Below, piece by piece: positions 44,828 to 55,327 of a stretch of 64,000 bases of DNA. Origin of the DNA: Ditylenchus dipsaci (Eukaryota > Nematoda > Chromadorea > Rhabditida > Anguinidae); assembly GCA_004194705.1 (NCBI GenBank), contig SADC01000030.1:241616-305615 (forward strand), in the 5' to 3' direction. Numbering within the stretch: the stretch's first letter is position 1; each line of letters opens with the position of its first letter. Under the pieces are notes generated by a model that saw only the letters and a program-made list of their open reading frames with translations, searched no databases and was not told where the DNA came from. A program made the position numbers and the translations under genes.

Positions 44828-45593
44828 AGGACCATCGTCGTTGATGACAATGGCAATTTAGCGTTTTTGAATTGGTGGGGGACAGCCAAAAATACGGAAA
44901 ATGATTTTTCGAATTGTCTTTTATTTGCATTTTAAATTTAAATTTTATGTTCTAGACGAGGCGAATCGAGTAAGGCTATACAGTCGAGTCCCGCTAACCC
45001 GGCACCCCAAAGTTCGTTCCCGCCTTGGGTCCGACACTTTTTTTAACCCAATTTTCGAAGTATTTTTTCAATTGTGTTTTTACAGTCTGATAGCAAATAT
45101 CGTGAGGATTCCGATTTTGCCGATCGTTTTTCAAAAACCTAATATTTTTGGCTCTAAAAAACCAAACCCCGCTAACCCGGCACCCTTTTTAAAAATATGG
45201 TGCCGGGTTAGCGGGTTTTGGTTTTTAGAGCCAAAAATATTAGGTTTTTGAAAAACGATCGGCAAAATCGGAATCCTCACGATATTTGCTATCAGACTGT
45301 AAAAACACAATTGAAAAAATACTTCGAAAATTGGGTTAAAAAAAGTGTCGACCCAAGGCGGGAACGAACTTTTTGGGGTGCCGGGTTAGCGGGACTCGAC
45401 TGTAGTACCTTATGGCTCATTGGATCCAGCATGCTCGAGCAACGCTGGGCTAACCTAGTGGATGGTTCTACATTTTGAACAAATTTAAAATGAGGACAAA
45501 AAATAATTCGACAACCAATTTCGAAATAAAAGAGCTGTTTCTCCGCAAATTCAAAAACTTGAAATCGACATTGTCATCAACGGCGATGGTCAT
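44828..45593. mobile_element. TTAA-flanked MITE split by a pogo-like MITE
   Basis: TTAA at 44824-44827 and 45594-45597. Ends AGGACCATCGTCGTTGATGA and AATGACCATCGCCGTTGATG are inverted. It is interrupted by the 44981-45402 element. Confidence 0.75.
44981..45402. mobile_element. 422-bp perfect-hairpin pogo-like MITE
   Basis: CAGTCGAGTCCCGCTAACCC at both ends, flanked by TA (44979-44980 and 45403-45404). The arms are almost identical over ~200 bp, meeting at about 45190. Superfamily (Tc1/mariner-pogo) is inferred from TA and CAGTCGA. Confidence 0.85.
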
Positions 45594-45636
45594 TTAAAAA
45601 AAGAGCGACCAAAAAGTATTTCTAATACGCGATATA

Positions 45637-45868
45637 CCGTATTTCCTCTAATTGCCGCCCCCCCCCCAACTTCAAGTAGTCTGAAAATCCTGTTTTCATT
45701 TACTGTTTGAGCTGTCTAAAAAGTGCCTGCGAGGGATTTCCAAAATCTAAGAGGCACTTTTTACACAGCTCAAACAGTAAATAAAAACACGAGTTTTGAA
45801 CCACTTGAAGTTTGAAAAAATTGCATGCTTCTAATTGCCGCCCCGGGCGGCAATTAGAGGAAATACGG
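45637..45868. mobile_element. TA-flanked CCGTATTTCC MITE
   Basis: 232 bp with TA on both sides and ends CCGTATTTCCTCTAATTGCC. The arms include TACTGTTTGAGCTGTCTAAA, so its interior differs from the AACTCCCACGAGC subfamily. Confidence 0.85.
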
Positions 45869-46009
45869 TACCTATTTTTATGAAGGTCATAGTATTTGGG
45901 TCGAGAGCGGGGTCCCTCTTTTTGACTTTGGAGGCCAAAAATAGGTCATAGACGGCGAAATCATTTTTGCCGTTAATTTTTTCATGTATTCCAGGGCAGG
46001 TATTCAGAC

Positions 46010-46325
46010 CCTGGATCAGGATCAGGGATAATCCTTGATCCTCGACCCGTATTCAGACTTCAGATCAGGATCACGGATAATCTTCGATCCTTGATCCTGG
46101 AATCCTGATCCAGCCTGATCCAGCCCTGATCCGGCCTCATCCAGTCCTGATCTGGCCTGATCTGATCCAGCCTGATTCGGTCTGATCCAGCTTGATCCGG
46201 CCTGATCCAGCTTGATCCGGCCTGATCCAGTCCTGATACAGTCCTGACCTAGCCAGATCAGGTCAGATGAAGGCTGGATCAGGGTTGGATCACACCGGAT
46301 CAAGCTTGATCAGACTCATCATCCA
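46010..46325. repeat. GATCC-rich degenerate tandem array
   Basis: About 25 diverged units of the form CCTGATCCAG. A shorter related array sits at the tips of the 5-kb palindrome (25875-25950 and its mirror). No partner array in inverse orientation was seen nearby. Confidence 0.75.
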
Positions 46326-46429
46326 GAAATATTGGTGAAATAGCCTTTCAAGCGCCAAATCAGAAATAATCCTGCATTCAGACTCAGGATCAAAGATAAG
46401 GCCATTTTTGATTGACAATTTCCAGATTT

Positions 46430-46485
46430 TCGGGGGATCGAAAAATAGAGCCCCCGCGGGCTCTATTAGAGCATTTACGGTAAAT
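46430..46485. repeat. GAGCCCC MITE right end
   Basis: GGGCTCTATTAGAGCATTTA plus CGGTAA, as at 36815. The rest is missing. Confidence 0.5.
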
Positions 46486-46671
46486 TAAAATATTTTTTGT
46501 ATCGAGAGGAATTTAAAAATATACAATCAAGTTTGAATTTTAAAAAACATTTGTAAGCAAATTGAGCACGCTAAGCACGAATTTGTTATCCGCTATTAGG
46601 TATTGTCTGTTGCAAAGATGTCAGTTTAATCGCCGATAGGCGCCTGCTGACCCTTGTATGTTTTTTTTTTT

Positions 46672-46756
46672 TCCTTAGAAATTTGTAGCTATAATTGAGA
46701 ATCAGAAAATATTTGGCTCTACTGGAATATACCCCTCCCAAAAATGCTACTGGAAT
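46672..46756 (+). repeat. 85-bp direct repeat, copy 1
   Basis: TTCCTTAGAAATTTGTAGCT and GAGAATCAGAAAATATTTGG recur in the same orientation at about 47701-47785. The two copies flank the exon at 47013-47210. Confidence 0.75.
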
Positions 46757-47012
46757 ATTTATTTTTGATTCGACTCTTTTGAAATTTATTATTTGTATGT
46801 TTTTTTTAGTTTTTTAGTTAGGCCAGCAAAATTTAGGGTAAGCTCAAAGATGTTTTCCAAACAGACAAAAAGAACTAAAATTCACGAAATTAAAAAATGA
46901 GATAACTGCCTAGGTTTGAGTTACATTAATTAATTAAATAAATAGATATAAATAAATACCTAAAAAGCGCGCCTCTGCTCCTAAGCATACAAATTCTCTA
47001 AAATCGACTAAC

Positions 47013-50000
47013 CTGCAAAACTGCCTGTTGAAATCTGTTCCAATTAGCCATCTTGAGCTGTTGTGCCTGCACTTTACCACCAAATGATTCGAGCAGTGAC
47101 TGTGTCGAGATGGCCAGTTGAAGTATTTTTTTCATTTGCTCTATGTCTATGGAATCTGTCTGAAGGTTGTTAGCCCACTCTAGTAATGGCACACTTTTTT
47201 CTACCATTGACTGCAATTTACGCTACTGTAAATTGGAGCAGCTTAGGGGCTGACCAGTTAGCTACGTTTTTTTCAAATTTTCGATGTTTTTAAAATATAA
47301 GTACCTTCTTTGTGCGTAATTATTTCTGATATTCAAAAAATTCTTCATGAATCATAAAGCAGCAGTGGCGTAAGCAGGGAGGGGGTAGAGGCAGAGGGGT
47401 TACATGCCCCCGTAAGATTTTTTCCCTTATCGGTGCCCCCTCTCCGATTTCTTTTCAAAACGGTAGGTGAAGTGGCCTAAATTATTATAGCGTCCCCGTC
47501 AGAAATTCGTGCATACACCACTGTAAAACAGCATATAAAATAGATTTCTGGTTGCTGAAAATCGGCCTAAAGTAGGTGGTGACAAGAAACCTTGGTAGTC
47601 CAACTTTAAGTCATACTTCGGAAACCCTGCATCTTTTTTTAATTCTGTTTTGTGACCCGGTGGAACGGCCTGGCTGCCCCGAGTACAGGCCCGAGTCAGA
47701 TTCCTTAGAAATTTGTAGCTATAATTGAGAATCAGAAAATATTTGGCTCTACTGGAATATGCCCCTCCCAAAAATGCTACTGAAATATACCCCACCCAAT
47801 AATTTAGGCTTTGGCTTAGGTCCGTAGGCTTAGGTTTAGGCCTATCCATCACTAATAAGGGTTTTTGTACAATTTTTTTTTTCAAAAATGCTAATTTTAG
47901 GTACCCTCGAAATTTTTTTGGGGAGGGTATATTTCAGTAGCGTCAAATGTTCTATATATGAATGGGTAGTTTGAAAAAACATCAAAAATTTCAAAAAAAT
48001 CTCGTGGTTAACTGTCAATACACTTAAAAGCTCACATGAGTGCGTTCCAACAAATCATCCAGCTGTATTTCCATCCACACCCCTGAACTTCGTCCATCCA
48101 CCAACTGGCCGTTAAGGGTGTTGAGTAGAGGCTCTCCCACGCTGTTCACCCAATTCACAATCTCTTGCATGGCTAGTGGCTGCTCCAAAGGCTGTGTCTT
48201 GAGTGCTGGAGGGGTTGTAGCAAGGGTGAGTACCTCAACCGGAGACTTGCTAGATACCGAGCTCTTGCCCACTGAGACATCATCCAAATCCTGCTCGGCC
48301 AACCCAATTACTATGGAATTGTCTGAAAGAGAGCATTTTGTCGAATTAGTGATTGAGGTGGCAGCTTACCTTTTTTCATGAATTTGGCCAAACTAGCTAC
48401 AGGTGTGATAGGAACTCCAATAAAAGATGGATTGTTGCTGGCATACTCAGCGTATTTCTTAATTTTCAGGTTAATTGTTAAGATTTGGTATTTTGTAATT
48501 TTTCAAACCATGGCAAAAACACTGCAAAATGGCATTTTTATTTTAAAATGGTAAAAATACCCTAAGATCGATGCCCTGGAATGAGGGCTTTATAGGAAGT
48601 AGAGGGAGAAACAGCGGGCTGATTATTTTAAAGGACGAACCGGGAAGAAAGTAAAATGTTGAACACAGTTTTGTATACTGGGGCTGGATAGGCGGAACGG
48701 CTAGAGGAAAATCACGCCAAACAAAAATTGCGCCATCGTAAAAAGCGCCACAATTTCACAATCGATTTCACAATAAATTTTGCGATTTTCGCAATCGCTT
48801 GACCTGCTATATGCTCATTCCGCAGAAAATGATATAGAAGTGATATTAGATCGATGTAAAAACCTAAACCAAATGACAACTTACGTTTGGTGAATTATGG
48901 AAATTTTCGTTGTGAAAAACCTTCATTTAGAAATTTTCGTTTGGCGCAATTTCCTTATAGCCGGCGAAACTGTCAAAAACAAAATTTGTCAAAAACGTAG
49001 GTTTGGTCAAGACGAAACTTGCCAACGCAAAACTTGACAAAACGAAATTTATCAAAAACAAAAATTCTCAAGACGAAGTTTGTCAAAAAAAATTGGCTTG
49101 GTTCTTGCTATAGACTTACCTGCTGGATATTTTGCCACTGTTTGTGGAAATTGTTTGGTCGGCTGTCTTCAGTGTAGTATCCATCCTGGCAAATACCGTA
49201 TTTAGACGCTAGTTTGGAGCGTGAACACACAACTGTCTACAATTCAAATAATAGTGATAATTAATAAATTTTGTAAAAAATCAATAACCCACTTTAAAAT
49301 CATATGAATCCAACAGCAGATCCAATCCTATAATCTGGTGTCCTAGTTGGAAGTGTGTGCTAGTTTCCTTCTCTAGCACAATACACTGCCTAATCTGGTA
49401 GGCGAGAGCACTTTGGCAAGCCCTTAGCAAGAGTCTGAGCAGTCTGGTCTGTTTGCCAGCACATTCTATCAGTACTACTATATTGGGGCTTGGGTTGGAA
49501 CATGGCAGGGTACCATATTTGTCGCCACTCTCACTGAACTCCCTGAGTGCAAATGCTAGTAATGAGCACAGGAAACTGTAGATGGCTAGGGAATCTGGAC
49601 AAAAGTTAAGTGGTAAGGGTCTGACTTTTAGTTGATTTACGTTAGTTTACCTTTGGAGTCCAGGTTGCGCACATCCCTGCCTTTGAAACAGTCGCTGGAC
49701 AGACTTAATTGCAGGATTTTGGTATTTTGTTTGGTACCTGAAGAAAACATTCACAAAATATTGAAAATTTTGCCAATATAGTCAGAAGAACTCTATATTG
49801 CATCCCGCGAGGCACCGGCCCTGCCTGGATGCAATATAGAGGTGGGTGCAATATGGAGGGTTTATAATAGGTAATTTATTTTCTGGCCAACCAAACCAAA
49901 CCAAAAAAAGCGGATGCAACATAGAGGTGCATGCAATATAGAGGGTCACTATATAGAGGTTTCACTGTACCGTATTTCCTCTAATAGACCCACATGCTTT

Positions 50001-50755
50001 AATAAGGCGACACCCTTGACTTTGTGAACTTATCTGTCAAACCAGAAAATTTTCGACGCTGCTTGTTTTTAACCGCCCACGTAAGCCTAAATTTTTGGAA
50101 GTAAGGTATAAAACCGAGTAACCATCTTTGAAGAGGGGGGTTAAAACGAAGTAGCGCCAGAATTTTTCCGCAAAGCTGTTTTTCGCAATATTTGACTCCC
50201 ACGAGCTCTACCGATTCAGCTTTATTGATTTTAGTCAAGTACTTAGAAATCTTTTGACCAAAAAATCTTTTGACCTCAAATTTTCCCGATTTTCGGGGGT
50301 TTAAAAAATAAACCCACATATGGGCCTATTAGAGGAAATACGGTATTTTTATAAGCCGGTTCTATAATATGCCTTGGTCCACCTGGTAATTTTTTAAAAG
50401 CCCTAATTGTTATTGAGCGTAGGCGTAATCTCTGGGAGTCCTGGCTGGCAAACTTCGCCCTAGAAGTGACGAAAAATTTTGGAGAAAATTTTTTGTTAGA
50501 TAAGTTTTGTTATTCATTTAAAATCATCAATTATTTTCCAAACTTTCTACAAAATATTTAACATCCAAGAAAACTAAAGAATGCAGGGGTCACATGGCAT
50601 ACCTTTTGAGTCAGTTATTTTTTTTTTGAAATTTCTATATAGAGAAATAAGGCCAACTGTTGATTACCTGTGACCAACATGCTGTTCCTGTGCCCGTTTT
50701 GCTGGTGCAATTGTTGTTGAAGGCGATTACCTTTCTTGCGGCGAAGGGTGATCAT
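47013..50755 (-). CDS. Unrecognised protein, at least 389 codons, seven exons
   Basis: I cannot name the family. Exons (minus strand): 50755-50668, 49737-49651, 49594-49293, 49236-49120, 48457-48370, 48322-48036, 47210-47013. All have GT-AG borders, and every junction agrees in phase, giving 1167 nt without a stop. The start MITLRRKKGNRLQQQLHQQN is basic and Gln-rich. The middle includes SLSSDCFKGRDVRNLDSK, SFLCSLLAFALREFSESGDK, NIVVLIECAGKQTRLLRLLL, IIGLDLLLDSYDFK and CSRSKLASKYGICQDGYYT. Later come PSFIGVPITPVASLAKFMKK, a Ser/Thr/Pro-rich linker and EWANNLQTDSIDIEQMKKIL. The C terminus lies further downstream; the exon at 37307-37574 is a candidate. It looks soluble. Introns carry MITEs at 47363, 49783 and 49970 and the array at 48967. 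Confidence 0.75.
47363..47523. mobile_element. hAT-like MITE
   Basis: CAGTGGCGTAAGCAGG on the left and GCATACACCACTG on the right, with flanks TAAAGCAG and TAAAACAG (7 of 8). 161 bp, in an intron of the unknown minus-strand gene. Confidence 0.75.
47701..47785 (+). repeat. 85-bp direct repeat, copy 2
   Basis: Near-identical to 46672-46756 and in the same orientation. Confidence 0.75.
48690..49095. repeat. Short hairpin and GACGAAACTTG array
   Basis: An inverted pair (GGCTAGAGGAAAATCACGCC near 48708 and GGCGCAATTTCCTTATAGCC near 48950) is followed by about eight ~16-bp units resembling ACGAAACTTGTCAAAA. This resembles one arm of a foldback element; the opposite arm was not found. Confidence 0.55.
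49783..49967. mobile_element. pogo-like MITE, ATGCAATATAGAG arrays
   Basis: The right end (inverted) CAGTGAAACCTCTATATAGT and repeated GATGCAATATAGAGG units mark both arms; the left end is degenerate. Its right TA is shared with the next MITE. Confidence 0.7.
49970..50343. mobile_element. TA-flanked CCGTATTTCC MITE, long form
   Basis: 374 bp, TA at 49968-49969 and 50344-50345. Ends CCGTATTTCCTCTAATAGAC and the inverse, with the core CTCCCACGAGCTCTACCGAT. Inserted exactly at the TA end of the pogo-like MITE. Confidence 0.85.
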
Positions 50756-51182
50756 TGCTTAGACCACTAGTTAACCACTAGCCAAACCAAATTGATGAAG
50801 TTACAGAGATGAGAAAAATCTCTAATCAAGCCGCCAACCATCCTTATAATTTGTGATTAATTGAAAACCGAAAGTGTTTAATTGTTTGTGGATGGGAGTG
50901 GCTATTGTCTTGTTGTGCAAGTCTCCTTATCCACCTTTCACTTCCACACATTGACTATTCCAGCACTAAAAGAACAAAGAAGGGAGGTATCCTGAGCAGA
51001 TATTATCACACTTGCTACACATCCCATTTCCCGAAACCATCAAACAGCATTTAAAAGCCACGGAAAAAATACTTGCGAGGCAAAAGTGTGTATATGGTCC
51101 TAATGGCGAGCCAAATTATATTATCGAACACTCTGTATTTCGGAAAAACTTTTAAGAACGCTCTGATGTTAAATGGTCATCT
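50756..51182. promoter_or_regulatory. Upstream region of the unknown minus-strand gene
   Basis: About 430 bp without repeats lies upstream of the start codon at 50755. It should hold the promoter and leader by position. No TATA-like box was assigned. Confidence 0.3.
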
Positions 51183-51309
51183 GGGAAAGGAAAAAGTTGT
51201 GCCATTTCATTTTGTGCGCATTCAGTTTTTGCCCAAATTAACTGATTATTTTACTGAATTTTTCAGTCAATTCGGGAACAAACTGAATGGGCACAACTTT
51301 CTGCTTCCC
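51183..51309. mobile_element. Mini foldback, GGGAAAGG end
   Basis: A short palindrome with ends GGGAAAGGAAAAAGTTGTGC and the inverse of GGGAAGCAGAAAGTTGTGC. It resembles the 62422-62561 element and the ends of the MULE at 52598. No clear target duplication. Confidence 0.65.
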
Positions 51310-51432
51310 CATGCCTGTGTATTATGGTGTTGCCACCTGGATGCGACCACCTGAGACACAGCTAAGTTCCATCCGGATGAACGGCACGATTTGTTAGTAA
51401 CGAACAACTCAGTACCTCAGTAAGTTCGTTAA

Positions 51433-51612
51433 AGGACCATAGCCGTCGCCGACAACGAGAAGTTCAAATGTTTGAATTCGCGCGGACAGTTCTCTTTCGT
51501 ATCGCACTGTACTCTTTTGAGTCATTCGAAGCAAGTCAAAAGAGTACAGGGGAGACGAAAAAGAACTGTCCCGTGCGATGTCAAACATTTGAAATTTTTG
51601 TTGTCGGCGACG
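51433..51612. repeat. TTAA-type MITE, short form
   Basis: TTAA at 51429-51432, left end AGGACCATAGCCGTCGCCGA, right end (inverted) TAGCCGTCGCCGACAAC; arms include CGCGGACAGTTCTCTTTCG. The right TTAA has changed. Confidence 0.65.
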
Positions 51613-51637
51613 GCTAAAATGAACACGGTGTTTCAAG

Positions 51638-52344
51638 GGTTGTGGGTAAAAAATCCCCCTGCAAAATCCCCCCGGCAAAAATCCCCCCAACAAAATCCCC
51701 CGTAAAAATCCCCACAGAATAGGGTGCAGTATAGTCATTAGTTTTACTCACAATACCTAAAGTTAACTCGCAATGCCCAAAAGACCTTAACTCCTATGTA
51801 GATGCCCTAACCAACTAGGTAACGCCACCTGGATACCTGATAACCGGATGTTACTAGGTAAGTATCACTGCCGAGGTAGTACTAGAAGAAGGACCACCAC
51901 CCAGGTTTCACTACCTAAGTTATACCATTTCAGTACAATTATCAGGATGCCCTACTACCAATTCTTGGGAAGTTGTATTATAAGTTGTTGCTATGCTAAA
52001 GTAACCAAATAGGAATTTCGAAGCTGTTTGGTTAGAAAAATGGTGTTTGCTGCCAGCATCGGTTAAGATACTTACATAGTAGCCTCAGGTACCCTCACGT
52101 AGTTAACGTATTTTCCTAGCTCGATGCGGGGATTCCGAATAGCAAAACCGATATTTTGGTATTATCAAACCGTGTTTAGGGTCCCGATTTTGGTTAACAT
52201 ATTGATAATATTGACAATAATTTGCTTATTTTACGTCCGAGTCCGTGAATAAATGTCAATTTAACTTCAATTTCTATTCTGGGGGGATTTTTGCTGGGGG
52301 ATTTTTGCTGGGGGGATTTTCGCGGGGGATTTTTACCCATAACC
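51638..52344. mobile_element. Foldback-like element, GGGGATTTTTGC arrays
   Basis: 707 bp with an 8-bp target duplication GTTTCAAG (51630-51637 and 52345-52352). Ends GGTTGTGGGTAAAAA and (inverted) GGTTATGGGTAAAAATCCCC lead into arrays of CCCCCGGCAAAAATCC-type units. Removing it restores the left arm of the palindromic host MITE. The interior (51720-52270) shows no gene. Confidence 0.9.
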
Positions 52345-52597
52345 GTTTCAAGAAAATCTAACACATTTGAAGGGTCATAACTACAATGTCGAATTTCGAC
52401 ATTTCCGGAACGGCAATCGACTCAGAATGGCATGGAAATTATTTTAGTGTGTAAAGTCAAAAACACGATTGTTGCTTGGCCCGTTCTGTGGTTTGGGTCT
52501 TACCTATGCAGAGGACATCCACAGACCAGGACCTAAACTACAGGAATCAAGCGAAAAATCGTGTTTTTGACCTTTTACACCAAAACCATTTCCATGC

Positions 52598-55327
52598 GGG
52601 AAGGAGTAGATTGCGCCATTTCGATTTGCGCCCATTCAATTTGCGCCCTTTTAATTTGCGCCCATTCATTTTGCGCCCCTTCAAATTGCGCCACTTCAAT
52701 TCGCGCCCTTTTCGATTTGCGCCACTTCAATTTGCGCCTTTTCAAATGCGCCCATTTAGATTGCGCCCATTTCAAATTGCGCCCATTTAGATTGCGCCCA
52801 TTTCAAATTGCGCCCATTTAGATTGCGCCTGTTATTCCAATAGGTTCTCATGTCAACTGATACGTCCAACATGTGTTTTCGTTTTCACGTTGAAATAATC
52901 AATTTCTACGCTTGATAAGTAATGGACTAATGCATCATAGTCGGTCTTTCGACCTTTTTAGATAATAAACAAAGTAAAAGAGGATTTTCTATTACTTATT
53001 CCTTATATTTTACAAACAACATGGAATAATCATCAATACAGAAACACGCTCAAAAAAGACACTAAAAGAGATTACAAAAATTAGAGATAACTCCACTAAA
53101 ATTGCAAACTTTTAAATATAAATTCAACACGCCAACAATCAACCACCATCCAATCATCACATAACAGCAGTTTGTTTGTTTTTTACGAACAACCGACACA
53201 TAATAACATTGTAACACTAAATGACAACACATCAATGACCATGATACTTTTCTAAATGTGCTCCAATTGAGACCAGAAATTCAAGGCGAGGCTGCCAGCA
53301 CTATTGCGCGTAGTTGATAACAGCTGTTTGATCTGACTGCCGGAAAAAATGGCCCTCTGAGACTTATTTCCACCGACGACACGAGGCAACGGGCTCTGAT
53401 TGCGGCTAAAAATAAAGTTCAATGGATGATCAATGACAACTTAAAAAAATTACTCACATTTCGATCTTCTGGCGTGTTTCTCTTCGTCCGTCCGTAGCTT
53501 GAAAATGACTTCAGCCAGCGGAGGCTTGTCGTGATGGAAGTATTCATTGAACTGCTGTTCCAATTCTCCACGCCGTTGTTCGTTCTCGGCAGACCTTTTT
53601 TGTGCGCTCATACATGTTCCACAGCGAGGACAGATAGACTGGAGCATTCCCATTTGGCCGGCGGACATAGTTCCTTTCGAAATAGGAGAACAGCTCTGTA
53701 AAGAGTATTACAAGATTTGAACTCTGATCCAAATAATTCCAAAAGGCTGACTGTTGAGGTGACCAACCGAATCCTGCGGAACAGTTCCGTTTTGAATCAA
53801 ATCGTCTTTTGCAGCTTGAATCTCTTCGAATCCGTCCTCTGTTTCGTCGATCGGCAAAAAAAGCGATAGCAGGAAGGCAGCGCAGCAAAATCTTTACATC
53901 GAGAATTTCCCATAGAACGACGATCTTTTCTTTCTGCACCCTCTTGTAGAAGTTCTGGAATAGATGGAAAAGGCAATGCTTGACTTCAGCGTCAGGAAAG
54001 CAGCTTTGAAATGCGTTCTTGGCGGCGGTCTCGAAGTCTAACCAAATTTAAATGTATGGCTCGCTTGATCCAAGAAAAACATACCCATCATGACTGAACG
54101 TGGATGGCAACCAACCGAAAATTGCCCAAATAAATTTAAGAACGCTTGCCGATAGGCTTCCTCCTTCTTTGACTGCAAAAAGATGTAGATGCACGGAAAG
54201 AAGCTGCTCGTTCCATCGACATTTGCTGTGTAGAATCCGACGACGTAGATCTGTTTGAAAAACTTTGGCGCAGAGAAGAACGTCCCGTCCATGGCCATTC
54301 TCGATTGGTCTCTAGCAGGCGAAGGAGGGAAGCAGTTGAAAAGATCAGCAATCTTGGCGGTGGTGCTGGTCCAATGGCTCCTGGTTGCAACGGCGGTCCG
54401 CAGAACAAATCGGTTGCTAAAAGTTTCTGAAGTTAAAAGATGCAAGCAACTTTAAGCAAAACAAACCTGAGTCATAGTGAAGGAAGCTCCTGCCATCACT
54501 CGTCTGTTTTGCTCCGTCAGGCCATTCGTCGCTTTTCTCTACACGATTGACGGCCCCGATATCCTTGTTTCGACGACGGTCAAACGAGCAGTAAGAGTTT
54601 CCCTGGCACCAATGCGAAAAGCACTTCTCCCGAGAGACCATTGAAGCTTGACCGACGAGACTTCGGATTGGCGTATCACGATTGCGTTCAGCATCCAACA
54701 CAGCATTTGAGATTCGCTTTCTGACCTGAAAAAACAACGCAAATTATGAGATATCATATTTAAATCAAAACGACCTCGACAAGGGCAGTATCAGGCACAT
54801 GTCCGTGGGCTTGTTCTCTTCGACCAGATCATCTTTGCGTGTTGATGTCGCCGTTCCACCGCAGTTTCTTGTTTGTGCACCTCCAAATCCACCGGCCATC
54901 GGAATTGCGGACTCGACGAAAGCGCATAGAGTACCCATTGCAGAAGCCGAGCACGTTTCCTCTGTTCGTATAGCTTGTATCTTCCATAGCAATATCTAAA
55001 AAGCGTCAAAATTGCAAATTGAAAAAATGGATTAAAACGGTATGAAGTACAGCAATTGATGGCAAAACAAAAACACATATTGACATGAGAACCTATTGGA
55101 ATAACAGGCGCAATCTAAATGGGCGCAATTTGAAATGGGCGCAATCTAAATGGGCGCAATTTGAAATGGGCGCAAATTGAAGGGGCGCAAATCGAAAAGG
55201 GCGCAAATTGAAGGGGCGCAAATCGAAAAGGGCGCAAATTGAAGTGGCGCAAATTGAATGGCGCAAATTGAATTGGCGCAAATTTGAAGAGGGCGCAAAA
55301 TGAAAGGGCGCAATCTACTCCTTTCCC
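52598..55327 (-). mobile_element. Autonomous-type foldback MULE (FLYWCH transposase)
   Basis: 2.73 kb with an 8-bp target duplication TTCCATGC (52590-52597 and 55328-55335). Ends GGGAAGGAGTAGATTGCGCC and (inverted) GGGAAAGGAGTAGATTGCGC. The arms (52598-52860 and 55065-55327) are arrays of a ~15-bp motif, AATTTGCGCCCATTC, followed by a shared AATAGGTTCTCATGTCAA. The transposase gene fills the interior. Element structure (array arms plus MULE gene) parallels Drosophila FB-NOF. Confidence 0.93.
53252..54987 (-). CDS. MULE transposase with FLYWCH finger
   Basis: Mutator-like DDE transposase. Exon 1 (54987-54775) starts MEDTSYTNRGNVLGFCNGY, then RWIWRCTNKKLRWNGDINT, a FLYWCH-type segment. Exon 2 (54725-54467) has RKRISNAVLDAERNRDTPIR. 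Exon 3 (54426-54085) has the catalytic block MAMDGTFFSAPKFFKQIYVV and EAYRQAFLNLFG. Splicing into exon 4 (54037 on) recreates MMDFETAAKNAFQS, then HCLFHLFQNFYKRVQKEK, the second Asp and the C/H motif. Further on are LFSYFERNYVRR, a PRTNNGVENWN-type motif (one-base shift near 53580) and DKPPLAEVIFKLRTDEEKHA. The last exon ends LALNFWSQLEHI at the stop 53254-53252. Two or three one-base shifts occur (near 54825, 53860, 53580). Core motifs are intact, so it may have been active recently. Confidence 0.88.

Noticed and set aside
37292..50755. Joining exon 37307-37574 directly to the gene at 47013-50755
   Set aside because: The phase does not match (phase 0 donor, exon needs two bases); kept as separate entries.
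52476..52821. Reading frames with repeated Arg-Pro-Phe or Cys-Ala residues, and the mirrored set at 55093-55384
   Set aside because: By-products of the TTTGCGCC arrays; no start context, splice sites or domain.
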